A program made the translations under genes and the position numbers. Positions 1 through 8,364 of a stretch of 64,000 nt of DNA are shown here, piece by piece. How positions within the stretch are numbered: the stretch's first letter is position 1; each line of letters starts with the position of its first letter. Origin of the DNA: Maritimibacter alkaliphilus (GTDB lineage Bacteria > Pseudomonadota > Alphaproteobacteria > Rhodobacterales > Rhodobacteraceae); NCBI RefSeq assembly GCF_019801605.1, contig NZ_JAHVIT010000001.1, positions 434,001-498,000 on the forward strand, in the 5' to 3' direction. The notes below the pieces were generated by a model that worked only from the letters and a program-made list of their open reading frames with translations, made no database searches and was not told the DNA's origin.

Positions 1-272
1 TCGCGCTCGGCGGGGCCATCGGCGCCATCGCGGTGGCCACCAAGCACGAGATCGTCCTCGGCATCGTCGGCGGCCTCTTCGTGGTCGAGGCGCTCTCGGT
101 CATCATTCAGGTGCTCTACTTCAAGCGGACCGGCAAGCGGGTCTTCCTGATGGCGCCGATCCACCACCATTACGAGAAGAAGGGCTGGGCCGAGCCGCAG
201 ATCGTGATCCGCTTCTGGATCATCTCGCTGATCCTCGCCATGGTCGGCCTCGCCACGCTGAAACTGCGCTGA
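1..272 (+). CDS. mraY: phospho-N-acetylmuramoyl-pentapeptide transferase, C-terminal part (cut by window edge)
   Basis: C-terminal 89 residues of the enzyme that moves phospho-MurNAc-pentapeptide from UDP to undecaprenyl phosphate at the cytoplasmic membrane, making lipid I. The frame is already open at the left edge (first full codon at base 3), so most of the protein lies outside. Visible are a hydrophobic segment ([19 protein letters not shown]), the diagnostic histidine cluster [13 protein letters not shown], and a last membrane helix ending in KLR. murD begins 13 bases after the stop, the usual order in the division and cell-wall cluster, so the two are probably cotranscribed. Confidence 0.95.
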   Translation, partial: ALGGAIGAIAVATKHEIVLGIVGGLFVVEALSVIIQVLYFKRTGKRVFLMAPIHHHYEKKGWAEPQIVIRFWIISLILAMVGLATLKLR

Positions 273-285
273 ACGGAGGCAGGAC

Positions 286-1680
286 ATGATCCCGGTTCAA
301 GGTTACCAAGGTCTCACCGTGGGCGTTCTTGGACTGGGGCGTTCCGGCCTCGCCACCGCCCGTGCCCTCGCCGCGGGCGGCGCGATCCCGCTGTGCTGGG
401 ACGACAACCCCGCCGCGCGCGAGACGGCCGAGGCCGAGGGCTTCGCCGTCGCGGACCTGACCCGCGAGATGGGCAGCCTTGCCACGCTCGTCGTCTCGCC
501 GGGCATCCCGCATCTCTATCCCAAGCCGAACCCGGTGATCGCCGCCGCCTACGAGGCGGGCGTGCCGGTGGACAATGACATCGGCCTCTTCTTCCGCTCG
601 CTGGGGCAGGGGGAGTGGATGATGCACGACACGCCGCCCAAGGTGATCGCGATCACCGGTTCGAACGGCAAGTCCACCACCACGGCGCTGATCCACCATA
701 TCCTCGAACACGCAGGCCGGGAGGCCCAGCTGGCGGGGAACATCGGCCGTGGCGTGCTGGACATCGATCCGCCGGGCGATGGCGGTGTCGTGGTGCTGGA
801 GCTCTCCTCCTACCAGACCGACCTTGCCCGCGCGCTGACGCCCGACGTGGCGGTCTTCACCAACTTCTCGCCCGACCACCTCGACCGGCACGGCGGCATC
901 GGCGGCTACTTCGCCGCCAAGCGCCGTCTCTTCGCCGAGGGCGGGCCGGACCGCGCCATCATCGGCGTGGACGAGGCCGAGGGGCTCTACCTCACCGACC
1001 AGTTGGCCGTGGCGCCTGCCGATGACCGGGTGATCCGCATCTCCTCGGCGCGCAAGCTGACCGGGCCGGGCTGGCAGGTCTTCGCGCGCAAGGGCTTCCT
1101 GTCGGAATACCGCAAGGGCAAGCAGGTCGCCTCCATCGACCTGCGCGAGGTCAAGGGCCTGCCCGGGGCGCACAATCATCAGAACGCCTGCGCGGCCTTT
1201 GCCGCCTGCCGGACACTGGGCCTGTCGCCGCGCCTGATCGAGGAGGCCTTCGCCAGCTTTGGCGGCCTGCCGCACCGCTCGCAGCGCATCGCCGAGAAGG
1301 ACGGCGTGGCCTATGTCAACGACAGCAAGGCCACCAACGTGGACAGTGCCGCCAAGGCGCTTCAGGCCTTCCACAACATCCGCTGGATCTGCGGCGGGCT
1401 GGAGAAGGAAGGCGGCCTCGGCCCGTTGCTGCCGCACACCGGCTCCGTCTCCAAGGCCTATGTCATCGGGCGGGAGGCGGCCAATTTCGCCATCCAGCTG
1501 ACCGGCATCGAGGCCGAGGTCTGCACCGACATGGAAACCGCCGTGGCCCGCGCCATGGCCGAGGCCCAGCCGGGCGACACGGTGCTGCTGGCTCCGGCCT
1601 GCGCCTCCTTCGACCAGTACGACAGCTTCGAGAAACGCGGCGAGGATTTCACCAATCGCGTGCTGGCGGCGCTCGGCTGA
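286..1680 (+). CDS. murD: UDP-N-acetylmuramoylalanine--D-glutamate ligase
   Basis: Cytoplasmic Mur ligase of 464 residues that adds D-glutamate to UDP-MurNAc-L-Ala using ATP. Seen in the translation: an N-terminal Rossmann-like UDP-binding region with GLGRSG (16-21), the ATP-binding loop [10 protein letters not shown] around 124-133, and the central Mur motif SPDHLDRH (195-202). The length is normal for the family. ATG at 286 follows a good GGAGG-type site (275-283). It sits directly behind mraY. In relatives ftsW and murG follow; here the next gene is ghrA, so the cell-wall cluster stops after murD in this genome. Confidence 0.96.
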   Translation: MIPVQGYQGLTVGVLGLGRSGLATARALAAGGAIPLCWDDNPAARETAEAEGFAVADLTREMGSLATLVVSPGIPHLYPKPNPVIAAAYEAGVPVDNDIGLFFRSLGQGEWMMHDTPPKVIAITGSNGKSTTTALIHHILEHAGREAQLAGNIGRGVLDIDPPGDGGVVVLELSSYQTDLARALTPDVAVFTNFSPDHLDRHGGIGGYFAAKRRLFAEGGPDRAIIGVDEAEGLYLTDQLAVAPADDRVIRISSARKLTGPGWQVFARKGFLSEYRKGKQVASIDLREVKGLPGAHNHQNACAAFAACRTLGLSPRLIEEAFASFGGLPHRSQRIAEKDGVAYVNDSKATNVDSAAKALQAFHNIRWICGGLEKEGGLGPLLPHTGSVSKAYVIGREAANFAIQLTGIEAEVCTDMETAVARAMAEAQPGDTVLLAPACASFDQYDSFEKRGEDFTNRVLAALG

Positions 1681-1696
1681 CCGCCGGCTCCCTTGA

Positions 1697-1714
1697 ACCC
1701 GCCTTCGGGCGGGT
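1697..1714. other. short perfect hairpin between murD and ghrA
   Basis: A 7-bp perfect stem (acccgcc/ggcgggt) closed by a TTCG tetraloop lies 16 bases after the murD stop. No T-run follows, so it may be only a weak terminator or an mRNA 3'-end stabiliser separating the cell-wall genes from ghrA. Confidence 0.4.
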
Positions 1715-1752
1715 CTAGGACTCGCGCCGACCCTCAACGGAACGGAGCCCCC

Positions 1753-2688
1753 ATGCCGCGTATCCTCTTCGCCGCCGGTGACAGCCGCTGGCCGACCTAC
1801 GAAGCCCCCCTGAAAGCCGCCCTCGCCGAAAAGGGGATCGAGGCCGAGATCGCGCTGGAGATGGCGCCCGAGACCGTCGATTACATCATCTACGCGCCGG
1901 GCAGCCCGCTGCAGGATTTCACCCCCTACACCAACTGCAAGGCGGTGATGAACATCTGGGCGGGGGTCGAGGCGATCGTGGGCAATCCCACGCTGACCCA
2001 GCCGCTGACCCGGATGGTCGACCACGGGCTGAAGCAGGGGATGCTGGAATGGGTCGTGGGGCAGGTCATGCGCCATCACCTCGGCCTCGACATCCACATC
2101 ACCACGCAGGACGGCGTCTGGCGCCATGACACCACCGTGCCGCCGCTGGCCGAGGACCGTCCGGTCACGATGCTGGGCCTCGGCGAACTGGGCATGGCCG
2201 CCGGCGAGGCGCTCGCCAAGATCGGCTTCCCGGTCACCGGCTGGAGCCGCAGCCCGAAGGAGAGCGACCTGATCACCACGCTGCACGGGGCGGAGGGGCT
2301 GACACAGGCGCTCTCCACCGCGCAGATCGTGGTGCTTCTGGTGCCCTTCACGCCCCAGACCGAGAACCTGCTGAACGCCGAGACGCTGGCCCTGCTGCCC
2401 GAGGGCGCGGTGATCCTGAACCCCGGTCGCGGCCCGCTCATCGACGACAGCGCCCTGCTGGCCGCCCTCGACAGTGGTCAGGTGAGCCACGCCACGCTCG
2501 ACGTCTTCCGTACCGAACCGCTGCCCGAGGACCACGCCTACTGGGCGCATCCCAAGGTCACCGTCTCGCCCCACATCGCCTCGGAAACCCGCGCCTCCAC
2601 GGCGGCGCAGGTGCTGGCCGAGAACATCCGCCGCGGCGAGGCGGGAGAGCCGTTCCGCTTCCAGGTCGACCGCTCGCGCGGGTATTGA
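1753..2688 (+). CDS. ghrA: glyoxylate/hydroxypyruvate reductase A
   Basis: 311-residue D-isomer-specific 2-hydroxyacid dehydrogenase of the GhrA branch, expected to reduce glyoxylate to glycolate and hydroxypyruvate to glycerate with NADPH. Nucleotide-binding motif LGLGELG at 141-147, catalytic Arg in NPGRG (about 226), Glu in RTEPLP (about 255) and His in SPHIASE (about 274) are all present. The frame extends 20 codons upstream to 1693, but ATG 1753 is chosen because it follows ACGGAG at 1742-1747 and gives the family length. Substrate preference cannot be read from sequence. A shared terminator follows. Confidence 0.88.
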   Translation: MPRILFAAGDSRWPTYEAPLKAALAEKGIEAEIALEMAPETVDYIIYAPGSPLQDFTPYTNCKAVMNIWAGVEAIVGNPTLTQPLTRMVDHGLKQGMLEWVVGQVMRHHLGLDIHITTQDGVWRHDTTVPPLAEDRPVTMLGLGELGMAAGEALAKIGFPVTGWSRSPKESDLITTLHGAEGLTQALSTAQIVVLLVPFTPQTENLLNAETLALLPEGAVILNPGRGPLIDDSALLAALDSGQVSHATLDVFRTEPLPEDHAYWAHPKVTVSPHIASETRASTAAQVLAENIRRGEAGEPFRFQVDRSRGY

Positions 2689-2689
2689 G

Positions 2690-2722
2690 CCAAGTCGGGG
2701 CCAAGTCGGGGACAGATCGGGG
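2690..2722. repeat. short tandem array, 11-base period
   Basis: Two perfect copies of ccaagtcgggg (2690-2700, 2701-2711) and one diverged copy acagatcgggg (2712-2722) directly follow the ghrA stop, before the terminator. It is one of several unrelated short-period arrays in intergenic DNA of this window. Confidence 0.7.
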
Positions 2723-2754
2723 TCTGCGGGCCCCGACCGCCCTCGCCAGACACG

Positions 2755-2785
2755 AAAAAGCCGGGCCCGCGGGCCCGGCTTTTTT
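2755..2785. terminator. bidirectional Rho-independent terminator, ghrA / polyprenyl synthase
   Basis: A long perfect palindrome built on gccgggccc and its complement is flanked by AAAAA on the left and TTTTTT on the right, so it reads as a terminator on both strands. It lies between the convergent ghrA (+) and polyprenyl diphosphate synthase (-) genes. Confidence 0.85.
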
Positions 2786-2805
2786 CATGTCCTGACGGAC
2801 GTAGA

Positions 2806-3810
2806 TCAGCGCAGGCGCGCGACCACGTACTCGGCCAGGTCGGCAAGGATGGTGCGCATCTCGCTCTCCGGCAGGGCCTCCAGCGCGGCGCAGGCGCGGG
2901 CCGACCAGTCGAGCGCGGTCTGCCGCGTGGTGCCGAGCGCATCGTACTTGGCCATGATCCGCAGCGCCTCCTCGAGGTCGCCGTCCTGCTGATCGCCCTT
3001 GGCGATCGTGCGGCTCCAGAAGGCGCGTTCCTCCGCGTCGGAGGCCGCATGGGCGCGGATCACCGGCAGGGTCACCTTGCGCTCGCGGAAGTCGTCGCCC
3101 ACGTTCTTGCCGGTGGCCGCGCTGTCGCCGCCGTAATCCAGCAGGTCATCCGCGATCTGGAACGCGATGCCGAGTGCATCGCCGTAGTCCCGCAGGGCCT
3201 CGACGTGGGCGGCGGGCGCCTCGGCCAGTACGGCACCGGATTCGGTGGCGGCCGAGAAGAGCGCCGCGGTCTTGCCGCGCACGATCTGGGTATAGGTGTC
3301 CTCGGAGGTCGAGAGATCCTGCGCCGCGGTCAGTTGCAGCACCTCGCCCTCGGCAATGGTGGCGGCCGCGTTGGAGAGGATCTCCAGCACCCGCAGGTTG
3401 CCGGGTTCGACCATCAGCTGGAAGGCGCGGGCAAAGAGATAATCGCCCACGAGGACGGAAGACTGGTTGTCCCAGAGCAGGTTCGCCGTGGGACGGCCCC
3501 GGCGCTGCTGGCTCTCGTCCACAACGTCGTCATGCAGCAGGGTGGCGGTGTGGATGAACTCCACCGTGGCCGCCAGCCAGACATGGTAGCCGCCGGTGTA
3601 GCCACAGAGATTGGCCGCTGCCAGCGTCAGCATCGGCCGCAGCCGCTTGCCGCCGGCATCCACCAGATGCGCTGTGACTTCAGGGATGCGCGGGGCATGG
3701 CGCGAAGCCATCCTCTCGCGGATCAGCGTGTTGACGGCGTTCATGTCGCTGGCCAGAATTGCGGCGAGCGCATCATGCGGTTTGGTGGCGGCGTGATCCA
3801 AGCCCATCAC
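2806..3810 (-). CDS. ispB: polyprenyl (octaprenyl/decaprenyl) diphosphate synthase
   Basis: 334-residue trans-isoprenyl diphosphate synthase that lengthens farnesyl diphosphate with IPP to make the ubiquinone side chain; in Rhodobacteraceae this is usually the ten-unit chain of Q10. First Asp-rich motif LLHDDVVD at 91-98 and second motif DDLLD at 221-225 are intact, with GGKRLRP (53-59) for IPP binding. Small residues before the first motif fit a long-chain enzyme, but chain length is inferred from the lineage. Two Met codons open the frame (3810 and 3807). It diverges from the DUF2007 gene across 53 bases. Confidence 0.93.
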   Translation of the reverse strand: MMGLDHAATKPHDALAAILASDMNAVNTLIRERMASRHAPRIPEVTAHLVDAGGKRLRPMLTLAAANLCGYTGGYHVWLAATVEFIHTATLLHDDVVDESQQRRGRPTANLLWDNQSSVLVGDYLFARAFQLMVEPGNLRVLEILSNAAATIAEGEVLQLTAAQDLSTSEDTYTQIVRGKTAALFSAATESGAVLAEAPAAHVEALRDYGDALGIAFQIADDLLDYGGDSAATGKNVGDDFRERKVTLPVIRAHAASDAEERAFWSRTIAKGDQQDGDLEEALRIMAKYDALGTTRQTALDWSARACAALEALPESEMRTILADLAEYVVARLR

Positions 3811-3863
3811 TCTCTACGTCACAGGTCTCGACAACGGGTCGATCCTGCCCTTAAGTCCCCGGT

Positions 3864-4079
3864 ATGAAACAGCTGCTGCGCACGACCGACCCAACGGTGA
3901 TCGCCTTCGCCAAGGCCCTGCTTCAGGGCGAGGGTATAGACTGCTTCGAGTTGGACGTAAATATGAGCGTGCTCGATGGATCTATCGGGATCCTCCCCCG
4001 GCGCCTGATGGTGCCGGAGGCAGATCACGACGAGGCCAGCAAGGTTCTGACGGACAACGGTATTTCCCTCGATGGCTGA
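3864..4079 (+). CDS. DUF2007-type putative signal-transducing protein
   Basis: 71-residue small protein of the DUF2007 family, beginning MKQLLRTTDPTVIAFAK and containing the family pattern in which a short ligand-binding-like domain ends in LMVPEADHDEASKVL. Its biochemical role is unknown. Its last eight bases overlap the ATG of the methyltransferase downstream, so the two are probably translationally coupled. Confidence 0.8.
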   Translation: MKQLLRTTDPTVIAFAKALLQGEGIDCFELDVNMSVLDGSIGILPRRLMVPEADHDEASKVLTDNGISLDG

Positions 4080-4869
4080 CAGCGCGGAGCTGACCCGCGA
4101 CCGGTTCCTGCGCGGATCTGCCCGCGGCGCGCTCTGGCTGCACCAGCCGCGCCGGGGCTACCGCGCGGGCGTCGATCCGGTGCTGCTGGCGGCCTCGGTG
4201 CCCGCGAAACCGGGGCAGAGCCTGCTCGACCTCGGCTGCGGGGTGGGGACTGCCGCGCTCTGCGCCGGATGGCGGGTGCCGGGGCTGCACCTGACCGGGC
4301 TGGAGCGGCAGGAGGATCACGCGGAACTCGCGGCCCGCAATGCCGCCGAGAACGGACTGGAGATGGAGGTGGTCACCGGGGACCTGAGCCTGATGCCCGC
4401 CGTCCTGCGGCAGCGCCAGTTCGACCACGTGATCGCCAATCCGCCCTACTTCCGCCGCGACGCCTCGACCCGCGCCGCCGTGCCCGCGCGGGAAGCCGCC
4501 ATGGGCGAGGAAACGCCGATGGAGGCCTGGGTCGCCGCGGCGGCCCGGCGCTGTGCCCCGGGCGGCAGCGTGACCTTCATCCAGCGGGTCGAACGGCTGC
4601 CGGAAATCCTGGCCGGCTTCACCGCGCACCTCGGTTCGGTCGAACTCAAGCCGCTGGTGCCCCGCGCGGGCCGCGAGAGCCAGCTTTTCCTGATCCGGGG
4701 GCGCAAGAACGGGCGGGCGGCCTTCCGGCTGCACGCGGGGCTGGTGCTGCACAGCGGCACGCAGCACGGGCAGGACCGGCCGGACTACTCCGATCTGGCC
4801 GAGGCGATCCTGAAAACCGGCGCGATTCTGCCGTTCGACAGCGGGTCTGCGAAAGACCCTGTCGGCTAA
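4072..4869 (+). CDS. tRNA1(Val) (adenine(37)-N6)-methyltransferase-like protein
   Basis: 265-residue class I SAM methyltransferase. SAM-binding motif I is LLDLGCGVGT (51-60), and the adenine-N6 motif is NPPYF (123-127), the signature of the TrmN6/YfiC group that methylates A37 of tRNA1(Val). The N-terminal YRAGVDPVLLAA stretch also matches that group. It overlaps the DUF2007 gene by 8 bases. Target specificity is inferred from family likeness only; the closest alternative is an rRNA or protein-release-factor methyltransferase with the same NPPY motif. Confidence 0.85.
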   Translation: MADSAELTRDRFLRGSARGALWLHQPRRGYRAGVDPVLLAASVPAKPGQSLLDLGCGVGTAALCAGWRVPGLHLTGLERQEDHAELAARNAAENGLEMEVVTGDLSLMPAVLRQRQFDHVIANPPYFRRDASTRAAVPAREAAMGEETPMEAWVAAAARRCAPGGSVTFIQRVERLPEILAGFTAHLGSVELKPLVPRAGRESQLFLIRGRKNGRAAFRLHAGLVLHSGTQHGQDRPDYSDLAEAILKTGAILPFDSGSAKDPVG

Positions 4870-4985
4870 ACCTCTGGTTCAGAAACGATACGCAAAGTTT
4901 CGCGTGTGCAGCGTGACAGAATTGTAAAACTGTGCTGCAATGAACACCTGTCCTATGTGACTGACAACCAGAGAGGAGTAAGTCC

Positions 4986-5156
4986 ATGAACTTGAGTTCC
5001 CACGTGGAAGAACTGAAGAAAAAACACGCATCCCTCTCGGCCGCGGTGGAAACGGCACAGCGGTCCCCGAGCGTCTCCAGTCTTGAGATCGCTCAACTCA
5101 AGAAGCAGAAACTCCGCCTGAAGGAAGAGATTAGCCGGCTCGACAGCGTGCAGTAA
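4986..5156 (+). CDS. DUF465 (YdcH-like) microprotein
   Basis: 56-residue protein starting MNLSSHVEELKKKHASLS and ending in EEISRLDSVQ. The Lys/Glu-rich, heptad-like pattern, with LKKQKLRLKEEI in the second half, is that of the DUF465/YdcH family: short helical hairpin proteins of unknown role that are common in alphaproteobacteria. ATG 4986 follows GAGAGGAG (4971-4978). The gene stands alone between the methyltransferase (+) and phbB (-). Confidence 0.82.
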   Translation: MNLSSHVEELKKKHASLSAAVETAQRSPSVSSLEIAQLKKQKLRLKEEISRLDSVQ

Positions 5157-5400
5157 CGCCGCTCTCCAGCCGAAGCGCGCCAGGTATCGGTGACGGCCGC
5201 CAAGCGGGGCGGCAAGGTCAAGTTTGACGCGCGCCGGGGTCGCCGCCTGCAGGACGCGGGCGGGGCCGGACCAGAACGATTTTGGACCCTGCCAGGGCCG
5301 ATCCCTCTCGGCCCTGGCACCCGATGGAAGAGGGGCGGCGCAGAGGCCGCAGCACGACCAGTCCACTGCACAGTCGGCAAAACGGTCGGAGACCGGAACA

Positions 5401-5422
5401 GGGCCACCCATCGGGGTGGCCC
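5401..5422 (+). terminator. terminator-like hairpin downstream of DUF465 gene
   Basis: Perfect 9-bp stem gggccaccc/gggtggccc with an ATCG loop, followed by gttgcgttt. The T tract is weak, so its use as a terminator is uncertain. It lies 245 bases after the DUF465 stop. Confidence 0.45.
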
Positions 5423-5520
5423 GTTGCGTTTCCGGGTGCTGGCGGTCAGGGGGCGCCGAGGCTCGGATCGGGGCCCTCATCGGGGTGCGGACCGGGCAGG
5501 GCCCGAAGGCCGGAACGCGA

Positions 5521-5546
5521 AGGGGCCGGTCCTCGGACCGGCCCCT
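5521..5546 (-). terminator. probable phbB terminator
   Basis: Inverted repeat aggggccggtcc/ggaccggcccct, 25 bases past the phbB stop on the minus strand. The stem is strong, with only a short TTC-containing tail. Confidence 0.55.
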
Positions 5547-5571
5547 GCAAGACTGCGTCGTCCCGCCGGGA

Positions 5572-6294
5572 TCAGACGAAGAACTGGCCACCGTTGGCGG
5601 AAATCGTCGAACCGGTGATGAAGCCCGCCTCGTCATCCGCAAGGAAGGCCACGCAGCGCGCGATCTCTTCCGGTTCGCCCAGACGGCCCACGGGGATCTG
5701 GCCGATGATCGCCTCGCGCACCTTCTCGGGCACGGCCATGACCATGTCGGTGCCGATGTAGCCCGGGCAGATCGCGTTGGCGGTGATGTTGAACCGCGCG
5801 CCTTCCTGCGCCAGCGACTTCACGATGCCGAGGTCGCCCGCCTTGGTGGCGGCATAGTTCACCTGACCGAACTGGCCCTTCTGACCGTTGATCGAGGAGA
5901 TCACGATGACGCGGCCGAACTTGCGCTCGCGCATGCCGGGCCAGGCCGGGTGCACGGTGTTGAACACGCCGGTCAGGTTGGTGTCGATGACTTCCTGCCA
6001 CTGCTGCGGCGTCATCTTGTGGAACGGCGCGTCGCGGGTGATGCCCGCGTTGGCGACGATCACGTCGAGCGGCCCGAGATCCGCCTCCACCTTTTCGATC
6101 CCGGCCTTGGAGGCCTCGTAGTCCGCGGCGTTCCACTTGTAGGTCTGGATGCCGGTTTCCTCGGTGAACTTGGCTGCGGCCTCGTCGTTGCCTGCGTAGG
6201 TTGCGGCGACGTTATAGCCTTTGGCCTTCAGCGCCTTCGAAATAGCTGCGCCGATCCCGCGCGATCCGCCGGTGACCAATGCTGTGCGAGCCAT
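5572..6294 (-). CDS. phbB: acetoacetyl-CoA reductase (NADPH)
   Basis: 240-residue short-chain dehydrogenase that reduces acetoacetyl-CoA to (R)-3-hydroxybutyryl-CoA for polyhydroxybutyrate. Motifs: cofactor loop TGGSRGIG (8-15), NAG (82-84), catalytic Ser about 133-134, Tyr147 and Lys151 in NYAATKAG, and the PhaB-type NAGITRDAPFHKM segment that separates it from FabG. It ends in GGQFFV. ATG 6294 follows GGAGGAG. phbA lies 221 bases upstream on the same strand, giving the usual phbA-phbB order; the wide gap and its inverted repeat suggest phbB also has its own promoter. Confidence 0.94.
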   Translation of the reverse strand: MARTALVTGGSRGIGAAISKALKAKGYNVAATYAGNDEAAAKFTEETGIQTYKWNAADYEASKAGIEKVEADLGPLDVIVANAGITRDAPFHKMTPQQWQEVIDTNLTGVFNTVHPAWPGMRERKFGRVIVISSINGQKGQFGQVNYAATKAGDLGIVKSLAQEGARFNITANAICPGYIGTDMVMAVPEKVREAIIGQIPVGRLGEPEEIARCVAFLADDEAGFITGSTISANGGQFFV

Positions 6295-6352
6295 GATTCT
6301 CTCCTCCGTTGGGAATTGTTCTTGTAACTCTGTTACTCATTAACTTGTGCAT

Positions 6353-6369
6353 GCGCAATAATCTTGCGC
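6353..6369. promoter_or_regulatory. inverted repeat upstream of phbB
   Basis: gcgcaa-N5-ttgcgc, a perfect 6-bp inverted repeat 59 bases upstream of the phbB start, in the only AT-rich part of the phbA-phbB gap. Position and symmetry fit a repressor site, and PHB genes in this family are often controlled by PhaR, which prefers TGC-rich inverted repeats. The assignment to PhaR is inference. Confidence 0.35.
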
Positions 6370-6447
6370 CATGGTTTTTGTCGCAGGGCGGCGAACGACC
6401 GCCCGGCGAAGGCCCGTACCTGTTCCCCATGCCCTAGGGTGTTGAGA

Positions 6448-6490
6448 TGACAGGGGAATGACGGGGAAACGACGGGATAACAACGGGGAG
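6448..6490. repeat. degenerate tandem array, 11-base period
   Basis: Four consecutive units tgacaggggaa (6448), tgacggggaaa (6459), cgacgggataa (6470) and caacggggag (6481) lie just past the phbA stop. The period is exact at 11 bases while the sequence decays. Confidence 0.65.
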
Positions 6491-6515
6491 CAGGGCCCCC
6501 CGTCATCACGTCAGA

Positions 6516-7691
6516 TCAGGGGCGTTCGAGGCACATGGCGACACCCATGCCGCCGCCGATGCAGAGCGTGGCGAGGCCTTTCTTGGCGTCGCGGCGCTGC
6601 ATCTCGAAGAGCAGGGTGTTCAGGACCCGGCAGCCCGAAGCGCCGATCGGGTGGCCGATGGCGATGGCGCCGCCGTTCACGTTCACGATCGAGGGATCCC
6701 AGCCCATGTCCTTGTTCACGGCGCAGGCCTGTGCGGCGAAGGCCTCGTTGGCCTCCACGAGGTCGAGGTCCTCGGGTTTCCAGCCGGCTTTCTCCAGCGC
6801 CTTGCGCGAGGCGTAGATCGGGCCCACGCCCATGATCGACGGGTCGAGCCCGGCGGTGGCATAGGAGACGATCCGGGCCAGCGGGGTGAGGCCGCGCTTC
6901 TCGGCGTTCTCGGCGCTCATCAGCAGCACGGCGGCGGCGCCGTCGTTGATGCCCGAGGCGTTGGCCGCGGTGACCGAGCCGTCCTTGGTGAAGGCGGGGC
7001 GCAGTTTCTGCATCGCCTCGATGGTGGCGCCGTGACGGATGTATTCGTCGGCGTCGACCACGGTGTCGCCCTTGCGGCCCTTCACGGTGAAGGGGATGAT
7101 CTCGTCGGCGAACTTGCCGGCTTTCTGGGCGGCCTCGGCCTTGTTCTGCGAAGCGACGGCGAATTCATCCTGCTGCTCGCGGGAGATCTGCCATTTCTCG
7201 GCGACGTTCTCGGCGGTCTGGCCCATGTGGTAACCGTTGAAGGCATCCCAGAGGCCGTCCTTGATCATCGAATCGATGTACTTGACGTCGCCCATCTTGT
7301 GACCGGCGCGCAGGTGGCTGACATGGGGCGAGAGCGACATGTTCTCCTGCCCGCCCGCGGCGACGATATCCGCATCGCCCAGCATGACGTGCTGTGCGCC
7401 GAGCGCGACAGCGCGCAGGCCGGAGCCGCAGACCTGGTTGATGCTCCAGGCGGCGCTTTCGATCGGCAGGCCGGCGTTGATGTGGGCCTGACGGGCCGGG
7501 TTCTGGCCCTGACCGGCGGTCAGCACCTGGCCGAGGATGGTCTCGGACACTTCGCCCGGCTCGATGCCGGCGCGTTCCACGATGCCCTTGAGCACGGCCG
7601 AGCCCAAGTCATGGGCGGGCGTGGTGGCAAAGGAGCCGAGGAAGGAACCGACGGGGGTACGGCCCGCCGAGACGATTACGACATTGGTCAT
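6516..7691 (-). CDS. phbA: acetyl-CoA C-acetyltransferase (beta-ketothiolase)
   Basis: 391-residue biosynthetic thiolase that condenses two acetyl-CoA to acetoacetyl-CoA, feeding phbB. The acylated cysteine is Cys88 in NQVCGSGL, His347 lies in GHPIGASG and the general-base Cys377 in LCIGGGMG, all at family positions. The frame could start at 7736, but ATG 7691 is preferred: it has GGAGG at 7700-7704 and gives the normal 391 residues starting [15 protein letters not shown]. No PHB synthase gene is in the window. Confidence 0.95.
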   Translation of the reverse strand: MTNVVIVSAGRTPVGSFLGSFATTPAHDLGSAVLKGIVERAGIEPGEVSETILGQVLTAGQGQNPARQAHINAGLPIESAAWSINQVCGSGLRAVALGAQHVMLGDADIVAAGGQENMSLSPHVSHLRAGHKMGDVKYIDSMIKDGLWDAFNGYHMGQTAENVAEKWQISREQQDEFAVASQNKAEAAQKAGKFADEIIPFTVKGRKGDTVVDADEYIRHGATIEAMQKLRPAFTKDGSVTAANASGINDGAAAVLLMSAENAEKRGLTPLARIVSYATAGLDPSIMGVGPIYASRKALEKAGWKPEDLDLVEANEAFAAQACAVNKDMGWDPSIVNVNGGAIAIGHPIGASGCRVLNTLLFEMQRRDAKKGLATLCIGGGMGVAMCLERP

Positions 7692-8364
7692 GATGTGGTC
7701 CTCCACTTTTGGGTGCGGAAGGCCCGGTCCGGCCAACGCCGGGTCGGACCACCCCGCGGCTGTTCCAAGGAGTAGTGCATCTGCCGCAGGGTCACAATGG
7801 CCGCGTCGCAGCAGAGCGTTTTGCCGCAGTGCAGAGTGCCCGGCGGGGCAGCGGGCGCGACCGGGGGGGCGGAAGTCCTTGAAACAAGGGGGATCGTGGT
7901 GTGGCGCCCGTGGTGCGCGCCTCTTCGGAGGGCATCCTGTCGCTACGGTGGAGTATGGATTGTGCTCTGTGCATGGCTCTGCCCATGGGCGAAGGACCGC
8001 CTGTCGCGTGACGGCGCGGCGACGGTCAGTGGCGATGTGCCGTTATGGAGCGCCGATATCGCGCAGAGTGGCTGGTTGAGAGGGGCCGGCGGATGGCCGG
8101 TTGAGGCGGTCCGGACCCCTGTCACGATCCCCTGTCACGATCCCCTGTCACGATCCCCTGTCACGAACCCCGTCACGATCCTGGTCACAGGGTCCGTCAT
8201 GGCCCCGGTCGCGAGCGCAGCCCGCCTCGCAGTTCCGCCACCAGTCGGGGCCCCGTCCCGGCGCCGGCCATGGCCGTGTCTCCGCGCCACGCAGGGGGCA
8301 GGGGAAGGGCCACGCAGGGGGGCAGGGCCACGCGCCGGACTGGCCGCGGGCCGCAGCCCGGCTG
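7692..8364. other. phbA upstream region, no recognised gene
   Basis: 673 bases between the phbA start and the end of the EAL gene. It must contain the phbA promoter, but I see no convincing -35/-10 pair. Frames through it on both strands lack family features and have poor starts. The right part contains the 13-base tandem array at 8120-8171. CTGC/GCAG-type words (for example ctgccgcag near 7781) sit close to phbA and could be PhaR half-sites. Confidence 0.5.
8120..8171. repeat. tandem array, 13-base period (tgtcacgatcccc)
   Basis: Three perfect copies of tgtcacgatcccc (8120, 8133, 8146) are followed by tgtcacgaacccc (8159) and then shorter decaying copies gtcacgatcctg and gtcacaggg up to about 8195. 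It lies 3' of the EAL gene on its strand. There are no unique spacers, so it is a minisatellite-like tract and not a CRISPR. Confidence 0.85.

Larger units (their letters stand above)
5157..5571. other. intergenic region with three strong hairpins, no recognised gene
   Basis: 415 bases between the DUF465 gene and the convergent end of phbB. Frames crossing it have no family features. It holds a 12-bp perfect stem with a 6-base loop at 5290-5319 (tgccagggccga arms), a 9-bp perfect stem with an ATCG loop at 5401-5422 (gggccaccc arms) followed by a T-containing stretch, and a 12-base inverted repeat at 5521-5546. The first two may belong to the DUF465 transcript or to a small RNA; the last is the likely phbB terminator. 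Confidence 0.6.

Noticed and set aside
220..2574. 784-codon open frame on the minus strand opposite murD and ghrA
   Set aside because: Antisense shadow in very GC-rich DNA: no family motif, composition dominated by Arg/Gly/His/Gln, and it covers two well-identified genes and their spacer.
8120..8200. Repeats considered as a CRISPR array
   Set aside because: Units of 13 bases abut directly with no spacers, and no cas gene is near.
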